This document shows, piece by piece, positions 51,652 to 60,178 of a stretch of DNA of 64,000 nucleotides. The notes beneath the pieces were generated by a model. It searched no databases. It was not told the origin of the DNA and saw only the letters and a list, made by a program, of their open reading frames with translations. The translations under genes were made by a program, and so were the position numbers. The stretch comes from Variovorax paradoxus (GTDB lineage: Bacteria > Pseudomonadota > Gammaproteobacteria > Burkholderiales > Burkholderiaceae_C), in contig NZ_CP045644.1 in assembly GCF_009498455.1 (NCBI RefSeq), forward strand, positions 3,909,001-3,973,000. Reading direction: 5' to 3'. Every line of letters starts with the position of its first letter. Positions within the stretch are counted from its first letter, which is position 1.

Positions 51652-52181
51652 TCCCCATCCCGCTTGAATTCATCCGTTCGATGGCCCGGCAGCCGGTGAG
51701 GAACTACATCGCGCCGGGCCTGAGCAGCTACATCATCGGCGCGCCGCACGAGGGTGGTTGCGTGCGCCTTTTCGAGAGCGAGCGGGAGCAGCAGTTCGCC
51801 ATCACGCCGCACTCGCATCGGTTCGACTTCCACTGCCTGGTGCTCCAAGGTCGCGTGACCAACCGGCTGTGGCGGAAGTCAACGGCCGGCGATGACTTCG
51901 TCGAAACCAAACTGATCTTCGACTCGCTCGGCAAGTACAAGCGAGGCGCGACCGAGGCGGTGCGGCGTGTTTCACACGACACCGTGTATTCGGCCGGGCA
52001 AGGCTACGCAATGAAGGCTGAGGAGGTGCACAGCATCTACTTCGGCCGCGATACCTCGGTCCTGTTCTTCGAGGGGCCGAACGTGCTCAACACCTCGGTG
52101 ATCCTCGAGCCGTGGGTTGATGAAAAAGCAATTGAAACCTTCCGGGTCGAGCCCTGGATGTTCCAGAAGGAGACTGCGTGA
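51648..52181 (+). CDS. Cupin-like protein
   Basis: 177 aa. One cupin barrel with HSHRFDFHCLVLQGRVTNRL (first motif: HxH and a later Glu/Gln) and MKAEEVHSIYFGRDTSVL (second motif with His). Could be a metal-dependent enzyme or a sensor; the substrate is unknown. ATG overlaps the previous stop. Confidence 0.65.
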   Translation: MIPIPLEFIRSMARQPVRNYIAPGLSSYIIGAPHEGGCVRLFESEREQQFAITPHSHRFDFHCLVLQGRVTNRLWRKSTAGDDFVETKLIFDSLGKYKRGATEAVRRVSHDTVYSAGQGYAMKAEEVHSIYFGRDTSVLFFEGPNVLNTSVILEPWVDEKAIETFRVEPWMFQKETA

Positions 52182-52387
52182 CGAACCCCAAGATCAAGGC
52201 GCTGCTCGATGCGGCCGCTGCCCAGCAACTCGTCGTTGTGGCACTGCTCCAGGCGGCCGAGGCGAGGATCGAATACACCGACGACGGCGAAAGCGAAATC
52301 TCCTCGTGGGCGCTCCGGAGCGTGCGCGAAGAGGCGGAAGCAACACTGTCGTCTATCGAGGGCCTGCTGCGTGACCTACCAGCGTAA
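52178..52387 (+). CDS. Hypothetical protein, 69 aa, GTG start
   Basis: Acidic helical protein (ALLDAAAAQQLVVVALLQAA). GTG overlaps the cupin stop. No family recognised. Confidence 0.5.
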   Translation: MTNPKIKALLDAAAAQQLVVVALLQAAEARIEYTDDGESEISSWALRSVREEAEATLSSIEGLLRDLPA

Positions 52388-52406
52388 CGGAACCCCTGAC
52401 AGCCTC

Positions 52407-52790
52407 ATGGCACCCCTTCTATTGCAGGACCCCATCCAGCTCCTGATGCAGGAGCAGAAATCTGGCGGTTACGCCTCGAGCGCACGGGCAGAAGAGCCAG
52501 CGTCGAGCGCGGGAGTGGCGGATGCACTGAAGGCCTTCGTCGCGATTCAGCCGCTCCAGTACGGTGCGCATGGCACGCGCGACGTGGACATCACCCGCTG
52601 GCATGAAGCGCACAGGGCGGCGGTGTCCGTCCTTGCCCAGCCCGCGCCCGCGCAGCGGCTCAAGGATCACCAGATTGCCAAGCTGGTGAATGACCTGCGC
52701 GACGTGGCGAAGGAGTATGGCCAGTCGCAGCAGTTGCGTGAGCGCATTGCCGAGGTGGTGCGCGCCGCCCTTGGAGACCACACGTCATGA
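52407..52790 (+). CDS. Hypothetical protein, 127 aa
   Basis: An acidic, helical protein (AEEPASSAGVADALKAFVAI, KLVNDLRDVAKEYGQSQQLR). ATG 52407 is listed; a GTG at 52371 in the same frame is also possible. No family recognised. Confidence 0.5.
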   Translation: MAPLLLQDPIQLLMQEQKSGGYASSARAEEPASSAGVADALKAFVAIQPLQYGAHGTRDVDITRWHEAHRAAVSVLAQPAPAQRLKDHQIAKLVNDLRDVAKEYGQSQQLRERIAEVVRAALGDHTS

Positions 52791-53158
52791 CCGAAACGAT
52801 CCCCAATGACCTGAATGCCATTCGTGCTCGCGCTGCAGCGTTCGCCGCCGAGCACGTGGTGGCGCTCGCTCGCGAGGTGAGCGCGTGGCAAGACACCGGT
52901 TTGCTCGTTGATGGGCGAATGCGAGAGCTGGCTGCGATCGTCGCGCCCATCGCTGGGGACCACAAGATGCAGATGGCGGAATCATTTGCCGACCGTGCGG
53001 CTCGCAGCGCCGTCCTCGCAGCGAGCAGTCTGCCGGACTTGCCCAAGCCCTTCCGGGTGGAGCAGCCGCAGAACCACGAACCCTTCGGGCTCTTCACAGG
53101 CAAGCAGATGATCGAATACCGCCTGTCGAAACCAAAGTCAGGACGAGAAGGTCACTAG
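52787..53158 (+). CDS. Hypothetical protein, 123 aa
   Basis: Ala-rich helices (IRARAAAFAAEHVVALAREV) and a basic end (MIEYRLSKPKSGREGH). Last gene of the operon that began at 46521; convergent with the Mrr-like gene, overlapping its stop by four bases. Confidence 0.55.
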   Translation: MTETIPNDLNAIRARAAAFAAEHVVALAREVSAWQDTGLLVDGRMRELAAIVAPIAGDHKMQMAESFADRAARSAVLAASSLPDLPKPFRVEQPQNHEPFGLFTGKQMIEYRLSKPKSGREGH

Positions 53159-53985
53159 CGGTTGAAGGTGTTCGCGATCCAGCGCCGCAGCTCCGCAAAT
53201 TCGACGAGCCTCATCTGGATCTCTGTTGTGTTCTCGCCTTGGACAAAATCTCGCGCGCCTCGTGTGAATCTCGACGTGGTCACGAGCATTGACTTATTGG
53301 CCCCTTCCTTTTGATGCACGCCATACAAGGCTCGGACCATCTCAACAGAGACCGGTCGATCTTTGGCATAGCGCTTGCACTCCACCAGGTATTTCAACGG
53401 TGTCCCAAGGTCATCGTTTCGACACGCAATGATGTCCCGGCCGCCGTCTTTTGATTTCTTCGTAAGCTCAACCTCGAAACCATGCTTCTTGAATATGTAG
53501 GCGACCATCTCCTCAAAAGCTCGAGGGTCGGCGCTATAGAGAACATCCGGGTTGTGATGTGCTTCAAGAATTAGGGTGTTGGAGCAGTTCCCTAGTCGAG
53601 TGATGATCTCTTGTTGCTTGGGGACGTAGAGGCCCGCCTGATCGCTGAACTCATAGAGGCGCTCGTCCCATTGGACATCGATGTCGCCAAAGCCTGTGAT
53701 GAGCTCTCCGCCGTCGACCCTCGTCTCGCTGTCGGCAGGGCTGCCGACGGGGTATTCGGTTGCCGTGTAGTCAACCGTCATGGTATGCCGGCATTGCGGG
53801 CAACTGACATCCACGAAGCCGAAGTAGGTGAGTTCTGGCCCCATTTCCCGCTCATCGCCGTCGCCAATCTCTTGAACATCGAGATCCGAAAAGTCAATGG
53901 GGATCTTGTTCCTACACTTACCGCACTTGATCTCAGCAAAGTTTGAAGCCACCCGGTTCTCCTCGTATTTGTCGCGGTCGATCAT
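53155..53985 (-). CDS. Mrr-like restriction endonuclease on the opposite strand
   Basis: 276 aa from ATG 53985. Zinc-ribbon-like N-terminus (CGKCRNKIP and CPQCRHTM) and a C-terminal Mrr_cat nuclease: FEEMVAYIFKKHGFEVELTK, DGGRDIIACRND and YLVECKRYA carry the Asp and the E-x-K of the PD-(D/E)xK fold. Type IV Mrr enzymes cut modified DNA. As a lone minus-strand gene of lower GC it is a cargo gene, plausibly for excluding modified competing phages. A GTG at 54054 would extend it by 23 codons. Confidence 0.82.
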   Translation of the reverse strand: MIDRDKYEENRVASNFAEIKCGKCRNKIPIDFSDLDVQEIGDGDEREMGPELTYFGFVDVSCPQCRHTMTVDYTATEYPVGSPADSETRVDGGELITGFGDIDVQWDERLYEFSDQAGLYVPKQQEIITRLGNCSNTLILEAHHNPDVLYSADPRAFEEMVAYIFKKHGFEVELTKKSKDGGRDIIACRNDDLGTPLKYLVECKRYAKDRPVSVEMVRALYGVHQKEGANKSMLVTTSRFTRGARDFVQGENTTEIQMRLVEFAELRRWIANTFNR

Positions 53986-54070
53986 ACGGTCGCGATAGCC
54001 TGAATCGAGGGCGGGCTTCGGTCCTTGATGCGGGGATAAGATCGCGCCTTTCACTCAAGGAGACCTCGTC

Positions 54071-54400
54071 TTGGCTCAAACCTACGCTCAGGTTCAAAAG
54101 GAAATCGCCCGCCTGCAAGCTCAGGCCGAAAAACTGCGCGAGCAGGAGATTGGCGAAGTCGTCGGGAAGATCAAGGTGGCGATCGCCGAATACGGCATCA
54201 CCGCTGAGCAGCTCGGCTTCAAGAAGACTGGTGCCGCGAAGGCTTCAGTGAAGGTCGCAGCGAAGAAGGGCAAGAAGAAGGCCGCCGTCGTCATGTACGC
54301 CGACGGCCAGGGCAACGAGTGGGTCGGCCGCGGCCCGCGCCCCAAGTGGCTCAAGGACCTCACCGGCAAGGACGGCGATATCAGCGCCTATCGCGTCTAG
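54071..54400 (+). CDS. H-NS-like nucleoid protein
   Basis: 109 aa, TTG start with AGGAG eight bases upstream. N-terminal oligomerisation helix (AQVQKEIARLQAQAEKLREQ), Lys-rich linker (VKVAAKKGKKKAAVVMYADG) and the H-NS DNA-binding loop GNEWVGRGPRPKWLKDL (family W-x-G-R-G-x-x-P-x-W). It would silence or compact AT-rich DNA, such as the lower-GC cargo genes, or act on host H-NS targets. Divergent from the Mrr-like gene. Confidence 0.88.
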   Translation: MAQTYAQVQKEIARLQAQAEKLREQEIGEVVGKIKVAIAEYGITAEQLGFKKTGAAKASVKVAAKKGKKKAAVVMYADGQGNEWVGRGPRPKWLKDLTGKDGDISAYRV

Positions 54401-54410
54401 GTTCTGCGGG

Positions 54411-54632
54411 TCAGGTCTGGGTCCGCAGTACCTGGACCGGTCCGATGCCGTTGTAGACCACCTCCTGGGTTTTCAGGCATGTGACGGTCCAGCGCTCGTT
54501 GCCAACACCTGGCGTGACCTTGTAGTCCCCGGGCATGTTCGGGAGGCTGCGGTCTTCGCGCACGTCGTTGTCGTACCACACGGGCGCACGCAAAATCGTG
54601 GTGGGGAAGGGGAGGAATTCGGTCTGGCTCAT
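54411..54632 (-). CDS. Hypothetical protein, 73 aa, last gene of the umuDC operon
   Basis: MSQTEFLPFPTTILRAPVWY then PGDYKVTPGVGNERWTVTCL; a small mostly-beta protein. ATG 54632 is 20 bp after the umuC stop. No family recognised; its place in an SOS-type operon suggests a link to damage response. Confidence 0.55.
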   Translation of the reverse strand: MSQTEFLPFPTTILRAPVWYDNDVREDRSLPNMPGDYKVTPGVGNERWTVTCLKTQEVVYNGIGPVQVLRTQT

Positions 54633-54651
54633 GACAGCATTCTCGGTGCTC

Positions 54652-55950
54652 CTACGCCCGCGCAACGGGCACCTGGCGCAGGTCGGTCGTGTAGTGCGGT
54701 GTGCGGCGCCCCTGGCGCATCGTCCATTCGCGCTTGTCCCCGCCGTTGCCGGTGCTGGCGACTCGCAACGTCCCTTTGCCGTATCGATCGTTGACGACGT
54801 CCAGCGCCTGCATCAGCTTGCTACGTTCGCGGCCTGCTTCGTCTTCAAGGTCCAGTTCTCCCTGGAGCACGCTGCCGCTGCTGAGTTCAAGCAGCATCAC
54901 ACCCGCTTTCGCCAGGTCGAAGCCTGGCTCGAAGAGGCACTTGAGGCCCAGCACCGCAGCTTGCGTGATGGCCGCTGTGTCGCACGTCGGACGGCGCAAC
55001 GGGACGGTCAAGGACTTCGCGAAGCGCGGGCCCGGCCGGAAGGGCGAGGTGTGGGCAAACACCAGAACCAAGCCGGCCAGGCTGCCCTGACGGCGTAGCT
55101 TCTCTGCAGCGCGCCCCGCGAACTCGCTGACAGCCTCGATCAGCTGAGGCAGTTCCCGAACGGGATGGCCGAACGACCGGGTGCAGGCGATCTCTTTCTT
55201 CGGTGCCGGCGCGTCATCCAGATCGATGCAGGGAAGGCCTTGCAGCTCGCGCACGGTGCGTTCGAGCACCACCGACCACCGGCGGCGGGCGGTCGCGGGG
55301 TCCAGCCGCGCCAAGTCCAGGGCAGTGGTGATACCGCCCTCGCGCAGCTGTTCGCCGATGCGCCGCCCGACACCCCATATCTCGCCGACATCGGTGCTCG
55401 CCAGCAGGGCCTCCATTTCCTCCGGCCCCAACGTGGAGAAGTCGCAGATCTGTGCCTGCAGCTCCGGGTAGGTGCCGGGCTTTCGTTCAGCCACCTTGGC
55501 GATGTGATTGGCGAGCTTCGCGAGTGTTTTGGTTGGGCCGATGCCCACGCAGCAGGGGATGCCAATCCACCGCAGGATTCTTTCGCGCACAGCGCGCGCC
55601 CGCCCCCGCAGGTCGCCTGGAATTCCAGACAGGTCGATGAAGGACTCATCGATCGAATAGATCTCCTGCTCGGCGCCCATGCCCGCGGCCAGGGTCATCA
55701 TCCGGTCGCTCATGTCGCCGTAGAGCGTGAAGTTGGCCGACAACGACACGAGGCCGGCCTGGTCCTCGAGGTGGCGGAACTCGAAGTGCGGCTGGGCCAT
55801 CTTGATGCCCAGAGCCTTCGCTTCGTCGCTGCGGCTGATCGCACAGCCGTCGTTGTTGCTCAGGACGACAACAGGGCGACCCTGCAGGCTCGGCCGAAAG
55901 ACCCGCTCGCAGGAGACGTAGAAGTTGTTGCCGTCGACCAGCGCGAACAT
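54652..55950 (-). CDS. umuC: Translesion DNA polymerase V catalytic subunit, UmuC
   Basis: 432 aa. Y-family motifs: FALVDGNNFYVSCERVF (catalytic Asp), VSLSANFTLYGDMSDRMM (steric gate region), IYSIDESFIDLSG (Asp-Glu). HhH and little-finger regions follow (LGPEEMEALLASTDVGEIWG, then RQGSLAGLVLVFAHTSPFRP). It bypasses lesions with UmuD'. The start at 55950 directly follows the umuD stop (one-base gap). Confidence 0.95.
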   Translation of the reverse strand: MFALVDGNNFYVSCERVFRPSLQGRPVVVLSNNDGCAISRSDEAKALGIKMAQPHFEFRHLEDQAGLVSLSANFTLYGDMSDRMMTLAAGMGAEQEIYSIDESFIDLSGIPGDLRGRARAVRERILRWIGIPCCVGIGPTKTLAKLANHIAKVAERKPGTYPELQAQICDFSTLGPEEMEALLASTDVGEIWGVGRRIGEQLREGGITTALDLARLDPATARRRWSVVLERTVRELQGLPCIDLDDAPAPKKEIACTRSFGHPVRELPQLIEAVSEFAGRAAEKLRRQGSLAGLVLVFAHTSPFRPGPRFAKSLTVPLRRPTCDTAAITQAAVLGLKCLFEPGFDLAKAGVMLLELSSGSVLQGELDLEDEAGRERSKLMQALDVVNDRYGKGTLRVASTGNGGDKREWTMRQGRRTPHYTTDLRQVPVARA

Positions 55951-55951
55951 G

Positions 55952-56392
55952 TCACGTCGAAAATTGTTTGATGCAGCTGGTGACCACGCCCCAGATCTCG
56001 ATCGTCTGGCCCTCGGAGGGCGTGATCTCGGGGTACGTGGGGTTGCCAGCTTTGAGCTTGAGGCGGCCGGCGCGCAGGTACAGCTGCTTGACCGCGAAGT
56101 CGCCATCCACAACGGCCACCACGATCTGGCCATGCCGCGGCTTCAGCGCACGATTCACCACCAGCAGGTCGCCGTTGTCGATGCCCGTGTCACGCATGCT
56201 GTCGCCAGCCACCCGAAGCATGAAGGTCGCCTGTGGGTGCGTCACCAGCACGGTGTTCAGGTCGATACGCTTGACGAGGAAATCCTCGGCAGGCGAGGGG
56301 AAGCCGGCATGGACGGTCGCGTCGGCGATAGGCAGCATCAGGCATTCGGTGCTCAGAGGCTCCGGCGCCGGTTGTGCCAAAATACTGTTCAT
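55952..56392 (-). CDS. umuD: UmuD, S24 peptidase subunit of polymerase V
   Basis: 146 aa, standard length. Cleavage site AGFPSP (residues 29-34), active-site Ser in GDSMRDTGIDNGD, Lys in DGDFAVKQLYL. RecA-stimulated self-cleavage gives UmuD' for polymerase V. The ATG is 5 bp from the LexA box that lies across its promoter. Confidence 0.95.
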   Translation of the reverse strand: MNSILAQPAPEPLSTECLMLPIADATVHAGFPSPAEDFLVKRIDLNTVLVTHPQATFMLRVAGDSMRDTGIDNGDLLVVNRALKPRHGQIVVAVVDGDFAVKQLYLRAGRLKLKAGNPTYPEITPSEGQTIEIWGVVTSCIKQFST

Positions 56393-56400
56393 ACATACAG
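56385..56400. promoter_or_regulatory. LexA (SOS) box of umuDC
   Basis: CTGT-TCATACAT-ACAG matches the gamma/beta-proteobacterial LexA consensus CTGT-N8-ACAG. It overlaps the umuD start region, so LexA would block umuDC. Confidence 0.85.
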
Positions 56401-56474
56401 TATAGGTCGGTCTGGCGCTACGATGTCACACCAATTGGTTACTGCCCTGTCGGGCTCCTTGGAAAGGATTTGCG

Positions 56475-57452
56475 ATGTGTTATTCCGCTGAAGTCCGGGC
56501 CGACTACGCAGCGTTCCAACGCCTCTTTCCGGGCACGAGGCTGTCCATCAAGGACTTCTTCGCGGCGTACTGGAAGCGCAAGCAGCAGCCGATGTTGCGG
56601 TTCCCAAGGGCGATGGACGCCTTGTTCGCGAACCCCACGAGCGAGGAAGAGCGACAGGTGAAAGCCCTGATCGATGAATTCAATGTCGCTCAGGCGATGG
56701 TGCACGAGCAGACGCTATTCACCCAGCGCGCCCGCCTGGTGGATGCCGAAAGAAAATTGCTGGTGAAAGAGACGAAAAAGGCGCTAAACGACAAGCGAGT
56801 CGCCACCGACAAGATCGCCACTTCGCTGGCGAAGATCGAAGATTTGAAGCGCACTGACCTGAAGCCGCGCGACGCTCGCATCTTCCCGGGCTGGTACGCG
56901 CCGGTGCTGGTGATGGAGGAGGGCGAGCTGGTCCTCAAACCCATGCGATATCTCTGCCGGCCGGCGGGCAAGCCGGCCTTCTACGACACGAAGTACCCGG
57001 GCATCTACAACGCGCGCCGCGACAACCTCCGGAATTTCTGGAAGGGGCAGTTCGGCCATACCCATGGGTTGATGATCGTGAACGGCTTCTATGAGAACGT
57101 GAAGCTGCACAACATGGAGCACCGCGAGCTGCGTCCGGGTGAGGAGCCTGAGAACGTGGTGCTCGAGTTCCGACCGCGGCCGGCGCAGGACATGCTGATC
57201 GCATGCGTCTACTCACACTGGACACCGCCGGAAGGTTCAGACGAGGAGGATCTGTGGTCTTTCGCAGCTGTGACCGACGAACCGCCACCTGAAGTCGCGG
57301 ACGCAGGCCACGACCGCTGCATCATTCAGCTCCGCCCCGAGAACGTCGAAACGTGGCTGTCGCCGGAAGGGCGCACGCTTGATCAGCTGGACGCCGTGCT
57401 GGAAGACAGCATCAAAGAGCGGCCCTACTACGAGCACAGGATGGCTGCCTGA
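56475..57452 (+). CDS. SRAP (HMCES/YedK) domain protein, large variant
   Basis: 325 aa. MCYSAEV places the catalytic Cys at position 2, required for the thiazolidine crosslink to abasic sites. A 120-residue helical insertion (AKIEDLKRTDLKPRDARIFP) follows, then the core: YNARRDNLRNFWKGQFGHTH and IVNGFYENVKLHNM (Asn, Glu and His of the active centre). It shields abasic sites in single-stranded DNA and is divergent from the umuDC operon. GGAAAGGA precedes the ATG. Confidence 0.92.
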   Translation: MCYSAEVRADYAAFQRLFPGTRLSIKDFFAAYWKRKQQPMLRFPRAMDALFANPTSEEERQVKALIDEFNVAQAMVHEQTLFTQRARLVDAERKLLVKETKKALNDKRVATDKIATSLAKIEDLKRTDLKPRDARIFPGWYAPVLVMEEGELVLKPMRYLCRPAGKPAFYDTKYPGIYNARRDNLRNFWKGQFGHTHGLMIVNGFYENVKLHNMEHRELRPGEEPENVVLEFRPRPAQDMLIACVYSHWTPPEGSDEEDLWSFAAVTDEPPPEVADAGHDRCIIQLRPENVETWLSPEGRTLDQLDAVLEDSIKERPYYEHRMAA

Positions 57453-57459
57453 TGGTGCG

Positions 57460-57759
57460 ATGAAGGTTGCGGAACTGAGCGGCGACACCCTCGACTACTG
57501 GGTGGCGAAGTGCCTTGGCGAACCGCCAGGCATTGCGTACACAAAGGAGTGGCCAGATTTCGAGCGAACGCTTGAGCGCGATGCCATCCATGTGGCGCCA
57601 CTGCCCGGAAAACACTACCAGTGGTGTGCCGTCGTTGTTGGGCGGCCCGGCGGCCGCCTCCCTGAGGGGCGGGGTCGGTGGCTCGAAGGCCCGACGCCGC
57701 GGGTTGCCGTTGGCCGCGCGATCGTGTCGGCGCGCTATGGGGTGGAAGTCGATGACTGA
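57460..57759 (+). CDS. DUF2591 (NinX-like) phage protein
   Basis: 99 aa. MKVAELSGDTLDYWVAKCLG matches the DUF2591 start (L-x-G-x-x-L-D-x-x-V-A), followed by a basic Arg/Gly stretch and VSARYGVEVDD. Widespread in lambdoid-type phages; function unknown. Seven bases after the SRAP gene. Confidence 0.7.
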   Translation: MKVAELSGDTLDYWVAKCLGEPPGIAYTKEWPDFERTLERDAIHVAPLPGKHYQWCAVVVGRPGGRLPEGRGRWLEGPTPRVAVGRAIVSARYGVEVDD

Positions 57760-58008
57760 TCAGCCGACAGGGTCGGCGTCCTCGTCCTCGTTCACTTCGC
57801 GTGGGCCAATACGCTCGTCTGGCGCATAGCGGACAAGCGCACGTACACCTGCATCGAGCGCATCGAGCCACAGGTCATAGGACTCTTCAGCTGATTCAAG
57901 TTCGGTCCACTCGCTGGCGTCGTCACCTTCTTCCATCAGGACCCAGAAAAAGTGACCGGGGTCAGGCTCGTCGACGTGCACCGAGATGCGGCGAATATGC
58001 GCAGTCAC
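57760..58008 (-). CDS. Acidic hypothetical protein, 82 aa (minus strand)
   Basis: Very acidic (EEGDDASEWTELESAEESYD). No family recognised. Together with 58005-58181 it forms a two-gene minus-strand insert. Confidence 0.55.
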   Translation of the reverse strand: MTAHIRRISVHVDEPDPGHFFWVLMEEGDDASEWTELESAEESYDLWLDALDAGVRALVRYAPDERIGPREVNEDEDADPVG

Positions 58009-58181
58009 TTTTTGTCCAGGTAGACACGCACTGCCTCTGCTGAGTTACCCACGGCTTTGACGGCTTCGCGAAGCTGCGCTTCACTGCAGCCAAGAGACTT
58101 TGTCCACGAGAGCACCTCGTGTGGCTCTTCTAGGGAAATGAGCTTTCGGTCGAGTCCTGTCTTTTTCGTGTCGTCTGTCAT
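58005..58181 (-). CDS. DUF3606-like small protein
   Basis: 58 aa from ATG 58181. Pattern MTDDTKKTGLDRKLISLEEP then SWTKSLGCSEAQLREAVKAV fits DUF3606, a short helical protein common in proteobacteria and often stress-linked. First gene of the two-gene minus-strand unit. Confidence 0.65.
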   Translation of the reverse strand: MTDDTKKTGLDRKLISLEEPHEVLSWTKSLGCSEAQLREAVKAVGNSAEAVRVYLDKK

Positions 58182-58307
58182 GGTGTTCCTCTGATCGTCG
58201 GCACGACGCCGACGTGCGAACAATGCTGGCTGGGTGCGGTCTTGGCTATCGCCAAAATGCGATTCCGGCTGACAGCGGCTCTCCTACGCGAGCCGGAAGT
58301 TACGGCC

Positions 58308-58937
58308 ATGCCGCATCTCGCCGACTTCCCACCCATGCTGCTCGATGAGCGGCCAGTGGACTTTGATGAGCCTGGCTGGCTCTACGAGATAAAGTTTGAC
58401 GGATACCGTGTCGCAGCTGAGTTCGACGGCGAGGTTCGACTCAGAACTCGCAACGGAACGGACTGCACGAAATGGTTCCCAGAGATCACCCAGGCCCTGG
58501 CCAAAGTGAAGGGCGGCCAGTACATAGTCGATGGCGAAATGTGTGTGCTTGACGAACTTGGCCGTAGTGACTTCGACAAGCTGCACGACCGGGCGCGACG
58601 CCGACGCTGGTACGAGGGAGCCTCACCGGTTGTCTATTGCGTCTTTGATCTACTGGTCTACCGAGGCGTAGACATCTCGCAGCAGCCGCTGGTGCAGCGC
58701 AAAGCTGCTCTTGCCAAGCTCTTCAAGCCCGCGAAGCCAGGCATCCTGGTGGTTCGTCACTTTGACGACCAGCCCCAACGCATTTTCGAGGAGGCAGTGA
58801 TTCCGCTGAAGCTCGAAGGCTTGGTGGCCAAGCGCGCGGCGAGCACCTACCAGCCTGGCGTGAGATCGACGGACTGGGTGAAGGTGAAACGAAAAGGTGC
58901 TGTTCCACCCGAGCGGTTCAATCGCGGAAAGAGGTAG
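58308..58937 (+). CDS. Minimal ATP-dependent DNA ligase (adenylation domain)
   Basis: 209 aa. Motif I YEIKFDGYRV (nucleophilic Lys), motif III YCVFDLLVY, motif IV LKLEGLVAKR and motif V DWVKVKRK are present, so the adenylation domain is complete. No OB fold follows, as in minimal LigE/LigD-type ligases; partner proteins may supply DNA grip. ATG 58308 with GGAAG is preferred to the upstream in-frame start. It would seal nicks left by the 5' exonuclease. Confidence 0.85.
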   Translation: MPHLADFPPMLLDERPVDFDEPGWLYEIKFDGYRVAAEFDGEVRLRTRNGTDCTKWFPEITQALAKVKGGQYIVDGEMCVLDELGRSDFDKLHDRARRRRWYEGASPVVYCVFDLLVYRGVDISQQPLVQRKAALAKLFKPAKPGILVVRHFDDQPQRIFEEAVIPLKLEGLVAKRAASTYQPGVRSTDWVKVKRKGAVPPERFNRGKR

Positions 58938-59217
58938 CTGGTCAGCACATCCAAGAGGTGTCGCATACCCGCGCACGTGCGTGCGCGCATTCTTCATGGT
59001 CAGCGCACGCAGCCGACGCACCGGGCGGGCTTCCAACACACGGGCGAGATATTTGGGTCATCGGGTCAGCGCGCACATCGCGAAGCCCGAGTGAAGTGCG
59101 AAGTGAACAGGGCCAAGCGGGACACGTTTCCAGCCAACACCCCCACGAGAAACTTCATTCATCGGGAAAGCACAGTGCTCCCGACCTTTATGAACCACCC
59201 ATTGTTTGGAGGCCCGC

Positions 59218-60120
59218 ATGGCTAAAACCGCTGCAAAGAACACCCCCGTTTCCACCGCGCCCCGCGCACCACGCAAGGGCAAGAAGAGCGCCGATGCCGT
59301 GGTCATGAACCACGCCGAGATGCTCGAAGCCGACAACATCGACAACCTGCTGGCCGAACTCACGGGCATGGGCGGCGAGCCTGAAATCGTTCTCGAAGCA
59401 GGTGCAGCCAATGACACCGACGCAACCCCGATCGTGATCGCCGACGCCGCGCCCGCAGTCGCCCTGTCCGACGACGAACTCGAAGCCACGCTGGGCCGCG
59501 TCGAAGCAGTGCAGGCTTCCATCGACGCTGCAAGCCCGGCCGTCACCGACCCGGCAGCAATGCCCACCGGCGATGCCAGCGACGCCGTTCCCCTGACGCC
59601 GGCCGACGCGCTCGCTGACGCCCCCGCGGCCCCGAAGATCCCGCGCAAGCACTACGCCAACAAGGTCGACCGCATCAAGGACCGACTGGGCGCGGGCGCC
59701 GCCGACTACACGGTGCTGACCTTGGCCGACGCCGGTGTGTCCGACGAGGACCTGAAGAACGTGATGGACAGCACCTTCGCGATCATCCAGGGCATGAACA
59801 AGAAAGAGCAGAACCGCGCGAGCCTGCTGTTCGACTTCCTGTCGGGCAAGAAGGCGACGTTGAACACGGTGCTCGAGAAGACCCTGCGCGTGCTGCACCG
59901 CGACGGCCACATCACCACCGGCAAGGACAGCAACCTGATCACCGAGCTCCTGGGCAAGCCCTACAGCATCGGCTCGGCCCGCGCGATGAGCGGCAACACG
60001 GTGGGCATGTACGCCGACCTCAAGCTGCTCAAGGCAGACGGGAAGGGGCGCTTCGTTGCCAACGCCGAGAGCACGCTGCTCGCCGCTGCGAACGCCAAGC
60101 TGGGCTTGGTCACCGCCTGA
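59218..60120 (+). CDS. Hypothetical protein, 300 aa, acidic N-terminal half
   Basis: N-terminus Lys/Pro-rich then very acidic (DAAPAVALSDDELEATLGRV); the C-terminal half is folded (ADYTVLTLADAGVSDEDLKN, LLGKPYSIGSARAMSGNTVG). Repeated Ala/Asp-rich stretches recall phage scaffolding or DNA-mimic proteins; no family recognised. GGAGG precedes the ATG. The 280-bp gap before it holds no gene that I can support. Confidence 0.65.
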   Translation: MAKTAAKNTPVSTAPRAPRKGKKSADAVVMNHAEMLEADNIDNLLAELTGMGGEPEIVLEAGAANDTDATPIVIADAAPAVALSDDELEATLGRVEAVQASIDAASPAVTDPAAMPTGDASDAVPLTPADALADAPAAPKIPRKHYANKVDRIKDRLGAGAADYTVLTLADAGVSDEDLKNVMDSTFAIIQGMNKKEQNRASLLFDFLSGKKATLNTVLEKTLRVLHRDGHITTGKDSNLITELLGKPYSIGSARAMSGNTVGMYADLKLLKADGKGRFVANAESTLLAAANAKLGLVTA

Positions 60121-60133
60121 TTTCTGGTGTGTT

Positions 60134-60176
60134 GAGACGTTCGGGGAGGGGCGCGAGCCTCTCCCTGCTTTTTTGA
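60134..60176 (+). terminator. Terminator after the 59218 gene
   Basis: A G-rich arm (GGGGAGG) and a CCTCTCCC arm flank GGCGCGAG and are followed by TTTTTT. It serves the convergent genes at 59218 and 60179. Confidence 0.65.
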
Positions 60177-60178
60177 CT

